Below are positions 7,616-17,284 of a stretch of 53,706 nt of DNA, piece after piece. A program made the position numbers and the translations under genes. The DNA is from Lachnospiraceae bacterium (GTDB lineage: Bacteria > Bacillota > Clostridia > Lachnospirales > Lachnospiraceae). Positions within the stretch are counted from its first letter, which is position 1; every line of letters starts with the position of its first letter. The notes below the pieces were generated by a model, which did no database searches, was not told where the DNA came from, and saw nothing but the letters and a program-made list of their open reading frames with translations. Location: assembly GCA_017397645.1 (NCBI GenBank), contig JAFQIE010000009.1, positions 1 to 53,706 on the forward strand. The letters run 5' to 3'.

Positions 7616-9159
7616 TCTCTCCCTTCTTTAGACTTCCATCGTCCTTGCCCTGTGCTACACATTTTCCCTTTCTTTTTTCCGTAGAAATCCTCCCTATCAA
7701 TACTCAAATTCACATGAATGTTTGGTTCTAGGTTGCTTATACGGCCCAAGAAACAGACCGTCTCCACATGCACGGTTTGTCCGAATTGGTCCACACCTCT
7801 CACCTTTTGCAGTTCATAGCCACCATCACAGAGAATCTTCAAATCTCTGGCAAGGGTAGCGGAATCGCAGCTCACATAGACAATTTTCTCCGGTGCCATC
7901 TGTAGCATGGTCTGCAGACAGGCATCATCACAGCCTTTACGGGGTGGGTCTACCACAATCACATCAGGATGGCGCATATCTGAATCACTATCTGCATAAA
8001 ACGCGGGCAACACTTCTTCCGCCTTACCCACAAAAAACTCTGCATTATCAATACCATTGCGCAGGGCATTTTCCTTGGCATCAGCAATTGCCGCAGGGAC
8101 AATCTCTACTCCACACACCTTCTTTGCATCCCCTGCCAGAAATAAGGATATGGTACCGATACCGCAATACAAATCCCATACTGTTTCCTGTCCGGATAGA
8201 CCGGCATATTCCAGTGCCAGGCTATACAATTTTTCTGTCTGTTCGGGATTGACCTGATAAAAAGACAGGGGCGAAATATGAAACTGCAATGATCTTCCCG
8301 TCCGAGGGAATCCCTCTTTGGACGTATCTCTCACATGAATGCTGTCCGTGATGGTATCTTTTCCCCAAAGAGTACGCACTTTTTTTCCCATGATCACATT
8401 GGTTTTTTCTTTATTCACGTTAAGGGATATACTAGACAGACCGGCAATGCTTCTCAACCCCTCCACCAGTTTGTCCTCCGCCGGCAATTTATCTCCGTTA
8501 ACCACCAGGCATACCATCAGTTCTCCGCTGGTAAAACCTTTTCGTATCAAGACATGTCTCACCAATCCCTGATGGGTGGTTTCGTCGTATGCCGTTACGT
8601 GATTTCCTTTCATATAGTCCAAAACCGCAAGTAACACCGGCTCATTTTCGTCCACACCCAAGTGGCACTTCGTATTTGCGATGATGCTGTGGGTTCTACC
8701 GGCATAAAACCCGGCAATAGGGTTGCCTTCTTTGTCCGTGCCCACAGGATACAAAGCCTTATTCCTATAATAAAAAGGCTCCTCCATCCCTACGATTGTG
8801 TCCATTTTGGCATCTATTTCGGCAGCATCAAAGCCACCGATGCGAATTAAGTTATTGCGGATCTTATTCTGCTTAAATTCCAGTTGTTTTTGATAGTCAA
8901 GCGTTTGCAACTGACATCCGCCACATTGTCTGTGAAACGCACATTTCGGTTCCACGCGAAAAGGAGAAGGTGTGATCACCTTCTCTAATCTGGCATAAGC
9001 AAAGTTTTTCTGAGTTTTGACAATGCGGGCTTCTACCACGTCTCCGACCACTGCGTCTTTCACAAAAAGCGCAAATCCGTCCACCTTGCCAATGCCTTTG
9101 CCATCGTTGCCGATGTCTTCAATTGTCACTGTCACAATATCATTCTTTTTGAAAATCAT
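7606..9159 (-). CDS. rlmD: 23S rRNA (uracil-C5)-methyltransferase, RlmD/RlmCD (TrmA family)
   Basis: 517 aa. An N-terminal TRAM domain (about residues 5-60) is followed by the 4Fe-4S cysteines, visible as CAFHRQCGGC near residue 73 with a further Cys later. A SAM-dependent methyltransferase domain comes next: DLYCGIGTISLFLAG near 340, the DPPRKGC motif with the cluster's conserved Asp-Pro-Pro near 415, and the catalytic Cys in VYVSCDSATLARDL. It methylates C5 of specific uridines in 23S rRNA. The tail after VETVCFLGR is lineage-specific and rich in Lys/Gly. It overlaps yhaM by ATGA at the 5' end and RhuM by 10 bases at the 3' end. Paralogues of this family are common, so the exact target is uncertain. 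Confidence 0.88.
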   Translation of the reverse strand: MIFKKNDIVTVTIEDIGNDGKGIGKVDGFALFVKDAVVGDVVEARIVKTQKNFAYARLEKVITPSPFRVEPKCAFHRQCGGCQLQTLDYQKQLEFKQNKIRNNLIRIGGFDAAEIDAKMDTIVGMEEPFYYRNKALYPVGTDKEGNPIAGFYAGRTHSIIANTKCHLGVDENEPVLLAVLDYMKGNHVTAYDETTHQGLVRHVLIRKGFTSGELMVCLVVNGDKLPAEDKLVEGLRSIAGLSSISLNVNKEKTNVIMGKKVRTLWGKDTITDSIHVRDTSKEGFPRTGRSLQFHISPLSFYQVNPEQTEKLYSLALEYAGLSGQETVWDLYCGIGTISLFLAGDAKKVCGVEIVPAAIADAKENALRNGIDNAEFFVGKAEEVLPAFYADSDSDMRHPDVIVVDPPRKGCDDACLQTMLQMAPEKIVYVSCDSATLARDLKILCDGGYELQKVRGVDQFGQTVHVETVCFLGRISNLEPNIHVNLSIDREDFYGKKKGKMCSTGQGRWKSKEGRECT

Positions 9160-10100
9160 ATCTGTGTCGCTTTCACATTGGACTCCAACAATCTGTTATA
9201 CCCAAGCCAGCCCTTGTCCTCACTGTTGTTGTCCAGGATTTCCTTAAAGGTCTCTATTTTTGCATCCGTGTCATCCGCGTAGTTCAGCGCCAATGCCTCG
9301 ATAATGGCAGGCACCTTAGGAGAACCATACTCGTATTTTCCATGGTGTGCCAAAATACAGTGCTGCAATTGGGTCAAAATATGAGCAGGAAATCCGTCAA
9401 TCTGCGCAGCCTTCTGGGCCACCATTTGGGCACCCATCACAATGTGCCCTAAGAACTGGCCTTCATCCGTGTAATCATTCTCCGGAAATGCAGAAATCTC
9501 TTTTGTTTTACCGATATCATGACAAATAGCTGCTGACAAGAGCAAGTCCCTATTCAACACAGGGTATGCCTTGCAATAAAAATCACATAATTTGGTCACA
9601 CTCAAGGTATGCTCCAGCAAACCGCCCACGAATCCATGATGCACAAATTTCGCTGCAGAAGAATTGCGGAATGCTTTGACAAATGCCTCATCCTTCACAA
9701 AAAACAGCTGTAACAATTGTTTCAGATAGGTGTTCTGTATACTTTGAATCAATCCCGTGAGTTCACCGTACATTTCGTCAATATTCTTGGAACTTACAGG
9801 CAGGTAATCTGAGGGAATATACTCGCCCTCGCGGCATCGACGGATTCTCTTCACGCTGACTTGTAGCGCCCCCTGAAAGCTGGTCACATCGCCGTATACT
9901 TCTATGTAATCCAGGGTATCAAAATCCTCAATACCGGGATTGTTGGGCTCCCAAATCTTTGCATCTATGGCTCCCGTCTTATCCTGTAGAATAAGATTTT
10001 CATATGCCTTTCCGTTTTTGGTAACGGCCGACTGTCTGTGCTTACACAGGTAAATATCAAACAGTCTGTCGCCCTCTCTTAAATCCTTGATGTATTTCAT
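9156..10100 (-). CDS. yhaM: 3'-5' exoribonuclease YhaM family (OB fold + HD domain)
   Basis: 314 aa when started at ATG 10100, which has AGAGGAC about 9 bases upstream; a longer ORF to 10145 overlaps the htrA-like gene and lacks a site. N-terminal residues about 5-100 are an OB-fold nucleic-acid-binding domain (KNGKAYENLILQDKTGAIDAKIW). The C-terminal half is an HD phosphohydrolase domain: HHGFVGGLLEHTLSV, then AAICHDIGKT with the HD pair, GHIVMGAQMV and a later HHGKYEYGSP. YhaM degrades RNA and single-stranded DNA from the 3' end. It is placed between htrA-like (17-bp gap) and rlmD (4-bp overlap), one transcription unit. Confidence 0.9.
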   Translation of the reverse strand: MKYIKDLREGDRLFDIYLCKHRQSAVTKNGKAYENLILQDKTGAIDAKIWEPNNPGIEDFDTLDYIEVYGDVTSFQGALQVSVKRIRRCREGEYIPSDYLPVSSKNIDEMYGELTGLIQSIQNTYLKQLLQLFFVKDEAFVKAFRNSSAAKFVHHGFVGGLLEHTLSVTKLCDFYCKAYPVLNRDLLLSAAICHDIGKTKEISAFPENDYTDEGQFLGHIVMGAQMVAQKAAQIDGFPAHILTQLQHCILAHHGKYEYGSPKVPAIIEALALNYADDTDAKIETFKEILDNNSEDKGWLGYNRLLESNVKATQI

Positions 10101-10116
10101 AAACTTTCTGTCCTCT

Positions 10117-11415
10117 CTATTTTGCTTCTCCCAACACAATTTCAAAGGTTTTTATCTTGTATTCCCCTTGGGACTGTCTTCGAACTGCCATTTCAATCTC
10201 CATCTCCGGAGACAAATTCATCAAAGCCTCATTGAAATCTTCCACATCACGCACCGCCTTGGCGTTGATTCTGACAATCACATCTCCCTGATTCACACCT
10301 GCCCTCATGGCCGGCGAATCCATGGCGATATCCGTCACATATACACCTTCAGGTAGCCCAAGACTTTTCTGACTTTCCCTGGGAACATCCACGCAACCAA
10401 TACCCATGTAGGGAATCCTTTTGCCATTGGACATTTTCTCGATCACACCCTTAACCTCTGTAATTCCGATGGCGGTTATCATATTTTCCATGTGTGGAAT
10501 CTTATGCTGATTGGTAATGAGGCCTACGACCTTGCCTTCCAGGTCAAACAGCACTCCGCTGCCCTCCGGACTACCCTGTATGTCCGTGAGCAGTAGTTTA
10601 TAGTTTCTATCAATTAATTTCAGTGGCGTCCCATCATTTGTAATATAGCCATATCCCACTGACACCCCGGTGCCCATGGGGTTGCCGATGGCCACCACCG
10701 GCATTCCTACCAGATCATCTCTCTTGGAACTGCCAAAGCTGACAATCGATAATTCTTCCCTACTCTGCTCTGGAAGCGCAGACAGACTCACGGCGAGAAT
10801 GGCGATATTGGTTGCAGTATCATACTGCCGGAGCACTGCCTCCATCTCCAAATAGTTGTGGAAGGTTACCATGATCTTCTGGGCATCTTTGATTTGCTCA
10901 TAATCCGCCAAAATCAAAAGTTCCACACCATTTTCTGTAATCACCATGCCACTGCTTTGGTTCTGATAGGTTTGAATATCCTGAAACAAATTAACATTGT
11001 AGGTAACCGAAGTCACCGTCACCATGCTTCTATTCACGATGCCTACATATTTTGCAAGAGATTTGGACATATCATCATAGTCAGTCCAATCTAAACGCAT
11101 TTGCACTCCATCTGCCTGATATTCCGTTATCACGTCAGATGACGGCTCCTGCATATTCTCTGCCAGCATATCCTCCGGTTCCATCTCCTCCTCATCCTCC
11201 GGGAATGTAACCACCGGAGGTGGCGCTTCCGGATACAACCAATTACTGATTACCGGCTCCAAAACCAGGAATGTGAAACATGCAATCAAGCCAAAAAGAA
11301 GTGCCATCGACGCAGTGATAAGCGTCCGCCGTAAAAGTTTTCTCTTGTTCACCGGCTTTACCTTGATGGTCTCCTTCACATATTCAGTTGGCTCCTTATG
11401 TTCTAAATCAGCCAT
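10117..11415 (-). CDS. HtrA/DegP-like membrane-anchored S1C protease homologue with PDZ domain, probably catalytically inactive
   Basis: 432 aa from ATG 11415 (AGGAGG upstream). A cytoplasmic N-terminus of about 35 residues is followed by one transmembrane segment (SMALLFGLIACFTFLVLEPV), an acidic linker, a trypsin-like domain (about 110-320) and a C-terminal PDZ domain (about 330-425; YMGIGCVDVPRE, GVYVTDIAMDSPAMRAGVNQGD). Active HtrA enzymes carry TNNHV, D-x-AVL and GNSGGPL. Here the His region reads LLILADYEQI with no His, the Asp region YDTATNIAIL keeps its Asp, and the Ser loop reads GSPEGSGVLF, with a Ser but a broken oxyanion loop. It is therefore likely a pseudoprotease or scaffold acting outside the membrane. 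First gene of the htrA-yhaM-rlmD unit. Confidence 0.85.
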   Translation of the reverse strand: MADLEHKEPTEYVKETIKVKPVNKRKLLRRTLITASMALLFGLIACFTFLVLEPVISNWLYPEAPPPVVTFPEDEEEMEPEDMLAENMQEPSSDVITEYQADGVQMRLDWTDYDDMSKSLAKYVGIVNRSMVTVTSVTYNVNLFQDIQTYQNQSSGMVITENGVELLILADYEQIKDAQKIMVTFHNYLEMEAVLRQYDTATNIAILAVSLSALPEQSREELSIVSFGSSKRDDLVGMPVVAIGNPMGTGVSVGYGYITNDGTPLKLIDRNYKLLLTDIQGSPEGSGVLFDLEGKVVGLITNQHKIPHMENMITAIGITEVKGVIEKMSNGKRIPYMGIGCVDVPRESQKSLGLPEGVYVTDIAMDSPAMRAGVNQGDVIVRINAKAVRDVEDFNEALMNLSPEMEIEMAVRRQSQGEYKIKTFEIVLGEAK

Positions 11416-11545
11416 CACTACCATTCCTCCTACTACCATTATTCATAGTCGTGACGAAAAAGTCAATAAAATAGTGAAGCCTCTCGCGTTTTTTCCCAAT
11501 TCATGATATACTCTAAAAAAGCTGTTTTTAATTTAGGAGTTCTAC

Positions 11546-13927
11546 ATGAATCTAAAAGTACTGAAAACATTAGAATACAATAAAATCATAGATATGTTGG
11601 TGGAAAAAGCGGATTCCAATCCGGGACGGGAAGTGTGCAGACAGCTTGTGCCCATGACCGATTTAAATGCTATCAATGAGCATCAGGTACAAACGGCAGA
11701 TGCCCTGCAACGATTGTTCCAATCCGGCAGTACCTCTTTCGGCAATAACAGAGACTTGGGTTTTGCCATCCGCGCCTTGGAAATCGGAAGCACCTTATCC
11801 TGCGTGGAACTATTGCACATCGCAGGAATGCTGGACAATGTTGCCAGAGTAAAGGCCTACGGTAAAAAAGAGCGGGAGGACGCACCCACCGACAGTTTGG
11901 ATAGTTTCTTTGAGGAATTGACTCCTCTGACGCAGGTGGCAAACGAAATTCGCCGTTGCATTCTATCAGAAGAAGAAATTGCCGACGATGCCAGCCCTAC
12001 CCTCAGAAAAATCCGCACATCCATGGTGCAGACTGGGGATAAGATTCACAGCCAGTTGACCTCTCTGCTGAATGGTTCCTACCGAAATTACCTGCAGGAT
12101 GCGGTCATTACCATGCGTAACAACCGCTATTGCATTCCCGTGAAGGCAGAATATAAGAGCCAGGTCAATGGCTTGGTTCATGACCAATCCTCCACCGGGT
12201 CCACTTATTTTGTGGAACCGGCAGTTGTGGTAGAACTGAACAATAAACTGAGAGAATTAGAGATTCAAGAAAAAGATGAAATTCAGGAAATCCTGGCAAC
12301 ATTAAGTGCCATGACGGGCGTTCATACGGAAGAATTATTACGCAATCAAGAGATTATGACTACGCTGGATTTCGTTTTTGCCAAAGCCAAATTGGCGTTG
12401 GATATGAACGCAACCAGACCTCTGTTCAATCAGGACCGTTATATCGAGATACGCAAGGGGCGTCATCCCTTGTTGGATAAGAAAAAAGTAGTTCCCATTG
12501 ACTTGCATTTGGGTAAAGCTTTCGATTTATTGATTGTCACCGGTCCCAACACCGGCGGTAAGACAGTATCCCTGAAGACGGTGGGATTATTTACCTTGAT
12601 GGGACAGGCAGGACTCCATATCCCTGCATTAGACCGTTCGGAACTTGCTCTCTTTACAGAAGTATTTGCAGACATAGGTGACGAGCAAAGCATCGAGCAA
12701 AGTTTGTCCACTTTCTCTTCCCATATGAAGAGCATTGTCCACATATTGAAACATGCTGACGAAAACTCCCTATGTTTGTTTGACGAACTGGGCGCCGGCA
12801 CAGACCCCACAGAGGGCGCGGCACTGGCTATTGCGATTCTAAACTTTTTGCACGATCGTGGTATCCGCACCATGGCTACGACCCATTACAGCGAGTTAAA
12901 AGTCTACGCACTTTCCACCGATTTCGTGGAAAATGCCTGTTGTGAATTCAGCGTGGAGACACTGCAACCTACCTACCGTCTCTTAATCGGCATTCCCGGC
13001 AAAAGTAACGCTTTTGCCATCTCATCCAAGTTGGGGCTTTCCGATGAAATCATAGACGCAGCCAAAGAACAAATCAGCAAAGAAGAGCAGTCCTTCGAGG
13101 ATGTAATTGCAGATTTGGAAAACAGCCGTCTCACCATAGAAAAAGAACAGCGGGAACTGGCGGAATACAAAGCACGCATCAAAGAATTACAGCAACAGTT
13201 GCAGGCAAAAAACGAAAAGATAGAGCAGTCCCAAGAGAGAATTTTGCGGGAAGCCAATGAAAAGGCAAAGGAAATTCTGAAAGAAGCCAAGGAGGTGGCG
13301 GATGAAACCATCCGCGATTTCAACCAACTTCATCCCGGCACAGACATCAAGGCTTTGGAAGAGAAACGAAGAAAAGTCGGCGAGAAAATTAAAGAAAAAA
13401 ACAGCTCGCTAACACCCAAAAACAAACCTTCAGGCAACACTCCTAAGAGTAACATCGATCCCAAAAAGTTAAAAAAGGGCGACAGCGTAAAAATCGTCTC
13501 CATGGGATTAAAGGGTACGGTCAGCACTCTGCCTGATGCCAAGGGAAATCTTTTTGTGCAGTGCGGTATTATACGTACCCAGACAAATATCAGAGATTTA
13601 GTGCTGGTAGAGGAAGCCACCATTTCCGCCCCCGGATTAAAATCCGGCGGTGCAGGCAAAATCAAGATGGGCAAGAGCCTGTCCGTCTCCACGGAGATTA
13701 ACCTGCTTGGCCAAACGGTGGACGAAGCCCTGGCTACCCTGGATAAATATTTAGATGATGCCTATTTGGCACACCTGCCCAGTGTACGTGTGGTACACGG
13801 AAAAGGCACCGGTGCCCTGCGCAGCGCGGTGCACAATCATCTCAAACGCCTTCGCTATGTAAAGGAATATCGCCTGGGCGAATACGGCGAAGGGGATGCC
13901 GGTGTTACCATTGTAACCTTTAAATAG
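11546..13927 (+). CDS. mutS2: Endonuclease MutS2
   Basis: 793 aa, the usual MutS2 length. MutS core and lever helices occupy about residues 1-300. The ABC-type ATPase follows: Walker A GPNTGGKT near 335, the EQSLSTFSSHM signature near 390, and Walker B LCLFDELGAGTDP near 415. A long coiled coil covers about 510-625 (IEKEQRELAEYKARIKELQQ). A KOW-like segment and a C-terminal Smr domain end the protein (VRVVHGKGTGALR near 750). The Smr LDLRG motif reads INLLG here, so the acidic nuclease residue of that motif is replaced; I believe this variant is common in the lineage. MutS2 acts in recombination suppression and in rescuing collided ribosomes. AGGAG lies before ATG 11546. Confidence 0.93.
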   Translation: MNLKVLKTLEYNKIIDMLVEKADSNPGREVCRQLVPMTDLNAINEHQVQTADALQRLFQSGSTSFGNNRDLGFAIRALEIGSTLSCVELLHIAGMLDNVARVKAYGKKEREDAPTDSLDSFFEELTPLTQVANEIRRCILSEEEIADDASPTLRKIRTSMVQTGDKIHSQLTSLLNGSYRNYLQDAVITMRNNRYCIPVKAEYKSQVNGLVHDQSSTGSTYFVEPAVVVELNNKLRELEIQEKDEIQEILATLSAMTGVHTEELLRNQEIMTTLDFVFAKAKLALDMNATRPLFNQDRYIEIRKGRHPLLDKKKVVPIDLHLGKAFDLLIVTGPNTGGKTVSLKTVGLFTLMGQAGLHIPALDRSELALFTEVFADIGDEQSIEQSLSTFSSHMKSIVHILKHADENSLCLFDELGAGTDPTEGAALAIAILNFLHDRGIRTMATTHYSELKVYALSTDFVENACCEFSVETLQPTYRLLIGIPGKSNAFAISSKLGLSDEIIDAAKEQISKEEQSFEDVIADLENSRLTIEKEQRELAEYKARIKELQQQLQAKNEKIEQSQERILREANEKAKEILKEAKEVADETIRDFNQLHPGTDIKALEEKRRKVGEKIKEKNSSLTPKNKPSGNTPKSNIDPKKLKKGDSVKIVSMGLKGTVSTLPDAKGNLFVQCGIIRTQTNIRDLVLVEEATISAPGLKSGGAGKIKMGKSLSVSTEINLLGQTVDEALATLDKYLDDAYLAHLPSVRVVHGKGTGALRSAVHNHLKRLRYVKEYRLGEYGEGDAGVTIVTFK

Positions 13928-13967
13928 TTTTGTACCCGTAAGCATGCTTGCTAAGGAGGCTTTTATG

Positions 13968-14669
13968 GCAATCAAACAAAGAGTACTGATTGTAGATGAC
14001 GACAATAATATAGCGGAACTGATTTCCCTCTACTTCACTAAGGAATGTTATGAAACCCAGATTCTGAACGAGGGTGAGTCCGTTCTTTCTACTGTGGAAA
14101 GTTTCGAACCCAATCTGATTTTACTGGATATCATGCTTCCGGGCATGGATGGATACCAGGTCTGCAGAGAAGTCCGGGCAAAATACAATACTCCCATTAT
14201 CATGCTATCTGCTAAGGGAGAGGTCTTTGATAAGGTTCTGGGATTGGAACTGGGTGCTGACGACTACATTGAAAAGCCTTTTGACTCTAAGGAATTGGTA
14301 GCACGGGCCAAGGCGGTGTTACGCCGCTATAAAACTGTTGCTCCAACGGATGAGAAAAAGAATGAAAAATGTGTGGAATATCCTGACCTGATTATCAACC
14401 TGACCAATTACTCTGTCACCTATATGGGCCAACGGATAGACATGCCTCCCAAGGAGCTGGAACTTCTGTATTTCCTGGCAGCCTCACCCAATCATGTGTT
14501 TACCAGAGAGCAGCTTTTGGACCAAATCTGGGGATATGAGTACATCGGCGACACCCGTACGGTGGATGTTCACATCAAGCGTCTCCGAGAAAAAATCAAA
14601 GACCATGAAAGCTGGGAAATTGCCACCATTTGGGGCATTGGCTATAAATTTGAGGTACATAATTCATGA
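13968..14669 (+). CDS. OmpR/PhoB-family response regulator
   Basis: 233 aa from ATG 13968 (AAGGAGG 7 bases upstream). Receiver domain residues 1-120 hold DDD at 11-13, phospho-acceptor D55 in LILLDIMLPGMDGYQ, a conserved Ser-Ala-Lys (MLSAKGE), and GADDYIEKPF. The C-terminal winged-helix domain (about 135-230) has the PPKELELLYFLA and TVDVHIKRLREKI features. It overlaps the sensor kinase by ATGA, so the pair is one operon. The signal and targets are not evident from context. Confidence 0.93.
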   Translation, partial: AIKQRVLIVDDDNNIAELISLYFTKECYETQILNEGESVLSTVESFEPNLILLDIMLPGMDGYQVCREVRAKYNTPIIMLSAKGEVFDKVLGLELGADDYIEKPFDSKELVARAKAVLRRYKTVAPTDEKKNEKCVEYPDLIINLTNYSVTYMGQRIDMPPKELELLYFLAASPNHVFTREQLLDQIWGYEYIGDTRTVDVHIKRLREKIKDHESWEIATIWGIGYKFEVHNS

Positions 14670-16093
14670 AAAAAACCATTTACCTGAAGTTTTTATTGGG
14701 GTATGTAATCTTCGGTATCTTCAGCTTTGTGATTGTATCCACTCTGATTCAGAATCTGACCTACGGACATCTGATGAAGGAACATGCTTCCCATCTGTAT
14801 GAAGAAGCCACGCTGATTGCGGAAAATTATGCCTCCGAACTTTACCAAAGTGAAACCGACCTTGAGACAGTCAAAAAACAATTAGATACCTTGGCCGGAT
14901 ACTTGAACTGTAGCATTCGTATCATCAATCCTTCCGGCAGAATCGTATTGGATACCGCTCTGCCACTGGATGTAGAAAGTATCCGCCAGATTGAGGGCTT
15001 TGACCCCACAGCTTTCGGTGATTCCTATTACACCGTCAATTCCTTCTTTCATAGCTTTGATGATGAGAGACTGAATGTATTGGTGCCCATTACATCCCAG
15101 TTCAAAACCCACGGCTACGTAGCCTTACACAGCCCCACAGAAAGCATTCAGCAAGCCTGCGACAGCATGATGCACATTGCTTTTCTAATGTTGGGCATCC
15201 TGCTATTGCTCTCCCTAATTATTTTGATTTTCTTCACGGAATTAGTGTATGTTCCCCTGAAAAAAATCACCCGCGCGGCAGAAAACTATGCAGAAGGCAA
15301 CATGCGCTATGAATTCCAGGTGGAAAGTGAAGACGAAATGGGCTATCTTGCCGCATGTATGCGTTACATGGCAGGACAGATTGCCGGATTTGAGGACGAT
15401 CAGAAAAAGATGGTGGCCAATATTTCCCACGATTTCCGTTCACCCCTGACTTCTATCAGAGGATATTTGGAAGCCATGCAGGACGGCATCATTCCCCCTG
15501 AGATGCACGAGAAATATTTGGGGATTGTGCTAAACGAAACCGAGCGTCTGACCAAACTTACCAACAGTCTGTTGACTTTGAACAACCTCAACACCAAAGG
15601 CATGTTACTGGATAGAACGGATTTTGACATTAACACGGTGATAAGAAACACGGCATCCTCCTTCGAAGGAAGATGCCGTGAAAAAAACATCCATATTGAA
15701 CTGGTTCTCACCGGGGAAGAACTGCTCGTAAATGCAGACACCGAAAAAATACAGCGTGTTCTATATAACCTGATAGACAATGCCATTAAATTCAGTCACC
15801 AAGACTCTTCCATCAAGATAGAGACCTACATCAAGAAGAATCGCCTTTTTGTCTCGGTGAAGGATGCGGGTATTGGTATCCCCAAAGACGATGTGAAGAT
15901 GATTTGGAATAGATTCTACAAATCCGATGTTTCCAGAGGAAAGGACAAAAAAGGTACCGGATTGGGTCTTTCCATTGTAAAAGAAATCATTAATTCCCAT
16001 CAGGAAAACATCAATGTCATCAGCACCGAAGGCGTAGGGACCGAATTCATCTTTACCCTTCCCATGACGGACGTGATGGAAGATGAAGACTAA
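14666..16093 (+). CDS. Membrane sensor histidine kinase
   Basis: 475 aa. TM1 is at about residues 8-28, followed by an extracytoplasmic sensor of about 140 residues and TM2 at about 172-195 (a Leu/Ile run). A HAMP domain follows to about 245. The HisKA phospho-His is in ISHDFRSPLTSIRGY near residue 253. The HATPase domain shows the N box (LYNLIDNAIKFSH), G1 (DAGIGIPKDD), F box and G2 (GTGLGLSIVKEI). It autophosphorylates and transfers phosphate to the adjacent OmpR regulator. Its TAA stop overlaps the convergent ECF gene's TAG by 4 bp (CTAA). Confidence 0.93.
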   Translation: MKKTIYLKFLLGYVIFGIFSFVIVSTLIQNLTYGHLMKEHASHLYEEATLIAENYASELYQSETDLETVKKQLDTLAGYLNCSIRIINPSGRIVLDTALPLDVESIRQIEGFDPTAFGDSYYTVNSFFHSFDDERLNVLVPITSQFKTHGYVALHSPTESIQQACDSMMHIAFLMLGILLLLSLIILIFFTELVYVPLKKITRAAENYAEGNMRYEFQVESEDEMGYLAACMRYMAGQIAGFEDDQKKMVANISHDFRSPLTSIRGYLEAMQDGIIPPEMHEKYLGIVLNETERLTKLTNSLLTLNNLNTKGMLLDRTDFDINTVIRNTASSFEGRCREKNIHIELVLTGEELLVNADTEKIQRVLYNLIDNAIKFSHQDSSIKIETYIKKNRLFVSVKDAGIGIPKDDVKMIWNRFYKSDVSRGKDKKGTGLGLSIVKEIINSHQENINVISTEGVGTEFIFTLPMTDVMEDED

Positions 16094-16638
16094 TATCTGA
16101 TTTTTTCCATGATTCTTCTCATCGGACGAAAAAGCACCAGCATCAGCGCAAAATTACCGATGGCATGGGTAATATCCCAAGGGATTCCCGCCACCCACCA
16201 GGTAAAAGCGGTGCGAAGACCGACGGCAATGCCACCGTCCACCCAACCGATAAAAAAATAAGGAATGGCGCACATGGCACCGAACAACAACCCAAATGTG
16301 GCGGAGGTCAAACTCCAAAACAGGAGGGTTTCTTTTTTTCTGTTCATATATGTAAATAGCGCTAACAGGGGCCACGCATACAAATACATAATCCACCACA
16401 AGCCAAATCCGTAGACACAACCTTCTATTAGGATGAAAACAGGAATCACAAATACCATCTTCCAGCCAAAAAATAAGGTAAACAGAATCACCCAAAAGCT
16501 AGTCAATTCTATGTTAGGCAAAGGTGCCATGACCATTTTGCACACCTCGATGACCGCCACCATGGCACCGATAAGAGCAATGTCACGGATGGAAAGATGC
16601 CTGTTCTCCGCATATTTCTTACTATTCTCGCTTTTCAT
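16090..16638 (-). CDS. ECF transporter S component, probably for cobalamin or a precursor
   Basis: 182 aa with about five or six hydrophobic segments, the size and layout of an energy-coupling-factor substrate-binding (S) subunit. ALIGAMVAVIEVCKM near residue 22 matches the Ala-rich first helix that docks on EcfT. No EcfA or EcfT gene is nearby, so it must share a general ECF module encoded elsewhere. It lies 13 bp downstream of the DUF4430 gene in a unit headed by a cobalamin riboswitch, which points to vitamin B12 or corrinoid uptake (CbrT-like). The specificity is inferred from the riboswitch, not from residues. Confidence 0.82.
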   Translation of the reverse strand: MKSENSKKYAENRHLSIRDIALIGAMVAVIEVCKMVMAPLPNIELTSFWVILFTLFFGWKMVFVIPVFILIEGCVYGFGLWWIMYLYAWPLLALFTYMNRKKETLLFWSLTSATFGLLFGAMCAIPYFFIGWVDGGIAVGLRTAFTWWVAGIPWDITHAIGNFALMLVLFRPMRRIMEKIRY

Positions 16639-16651
16639 ATGTCACCCTGCA

Positions 16652-17089
16652 TTACTCTGTTGCGCTATAAACAGTATACACTATGGAAAAGGTATCTCCA
16701 TCCTCTACGGGCTGTGTGGAAATGCCATAGTTGCAGTATTCACCATTTACATAGAACGCCCAATAGGACTGATCCACATTGTAATCTGCCACTTCTCCAT
16801 TTACTTCAGGAACAGAAAGTCCATAGGGGCCTTCTTCGCCCACATAAGTCAGACCAAACTCTGCCGCTTCATCCATGGCCTGCTGCAGGTATTCTGCGTC
16901 TGTCTGCAAGGGGTACTCCGTGCTTTCTCCCGCCTTATTCACCACTTCGATGACAATCGACTTGTTGCCCTCTACGGGTTTTTCACGGAACGCATTGTAG
17001 CAAAAAGCAAACACCACAATCAGTGCTGCCAGTGCCACCACTCCTACGAGCCCTTTCCAATTAAGTTTCTTCTTGTTTCCTTCTGTCAT
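16652..17089 (-). CDS. Membrane-anchored DUF4430 protein, candidate corrinoid-binding partner
   Basis: 145 aa from ATG 17089, preceded by AAAGGAGGAAA; the longer ORF to 17260 runs back into the riboswitch terminator. One TM anchor lies at about residues 12-30 (GLVGVVALAALIVVFAF). An extracellular DUF4430-type domain follows, ending in a beta-rich segment with YWAFYVNGEYCNYGISTQPVEDGDTFSIVYT. This fold resembles the C-terminal domain of intrinsic factor/transcobalamin. Located directly behind a cobalamin riboswitch and before an ECF S component, it probably captures corrinoids at the cell surface. The two Lachnospiraceae-type genes form a small uptake unit. Confidence 0.83.
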   Translation of the reverse strand: MTEGNKKKLNWKGLVGVVALAALIVVFAFCYNAFREKPVEGNKSIVIEVVNKAGESTEYPLQTDAEYLQQAMDEAAEFGLTYVGEEGPYGLSVPEVNGEVADYNVDQSYWAFYVNGEYCNYGISTQPVEDGDTFSIVYTVYSATE

Positions 17090-17194
17090 TTCTTTTTCCT
17101 CCTTTGAAAAATAAAGTCGGAGTTTTTGTTTCAAAGTTATTTTCTCAAAACGGATTTCTGCAAAACAAAAGCCCGAAACAAAAAACTTGCAAAC

Positions 17195-17222
17195 AAAAAA
17201 CTCCTGCATGACACAGGAGTTG
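17195..17222 (-). terminator. Expression-platform terminator of the cobalamin riboswitch
   Basis: On the minus strand ACTCCTG pairs with CAGGAGT across a 7-base loop, followed by a run of six T. It lies between the aptamer and the DUF4430 start. This fits transcription termination when cobalamin is bound. Confidence 0.82.
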
Positions 17223-17284
17223 AAGTACAAAGCAAATTCGCTTTTCCATGTACTAACCAATTCCTCGTGGTCTTACAGTACACA

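Noticed and set aside
17089-17260. Longer start of the DUF4430 protein
   Set aside because: It would be translated from inside the riboswitch terminator; ATG 17089 with AAAGGAGG is the natural start.
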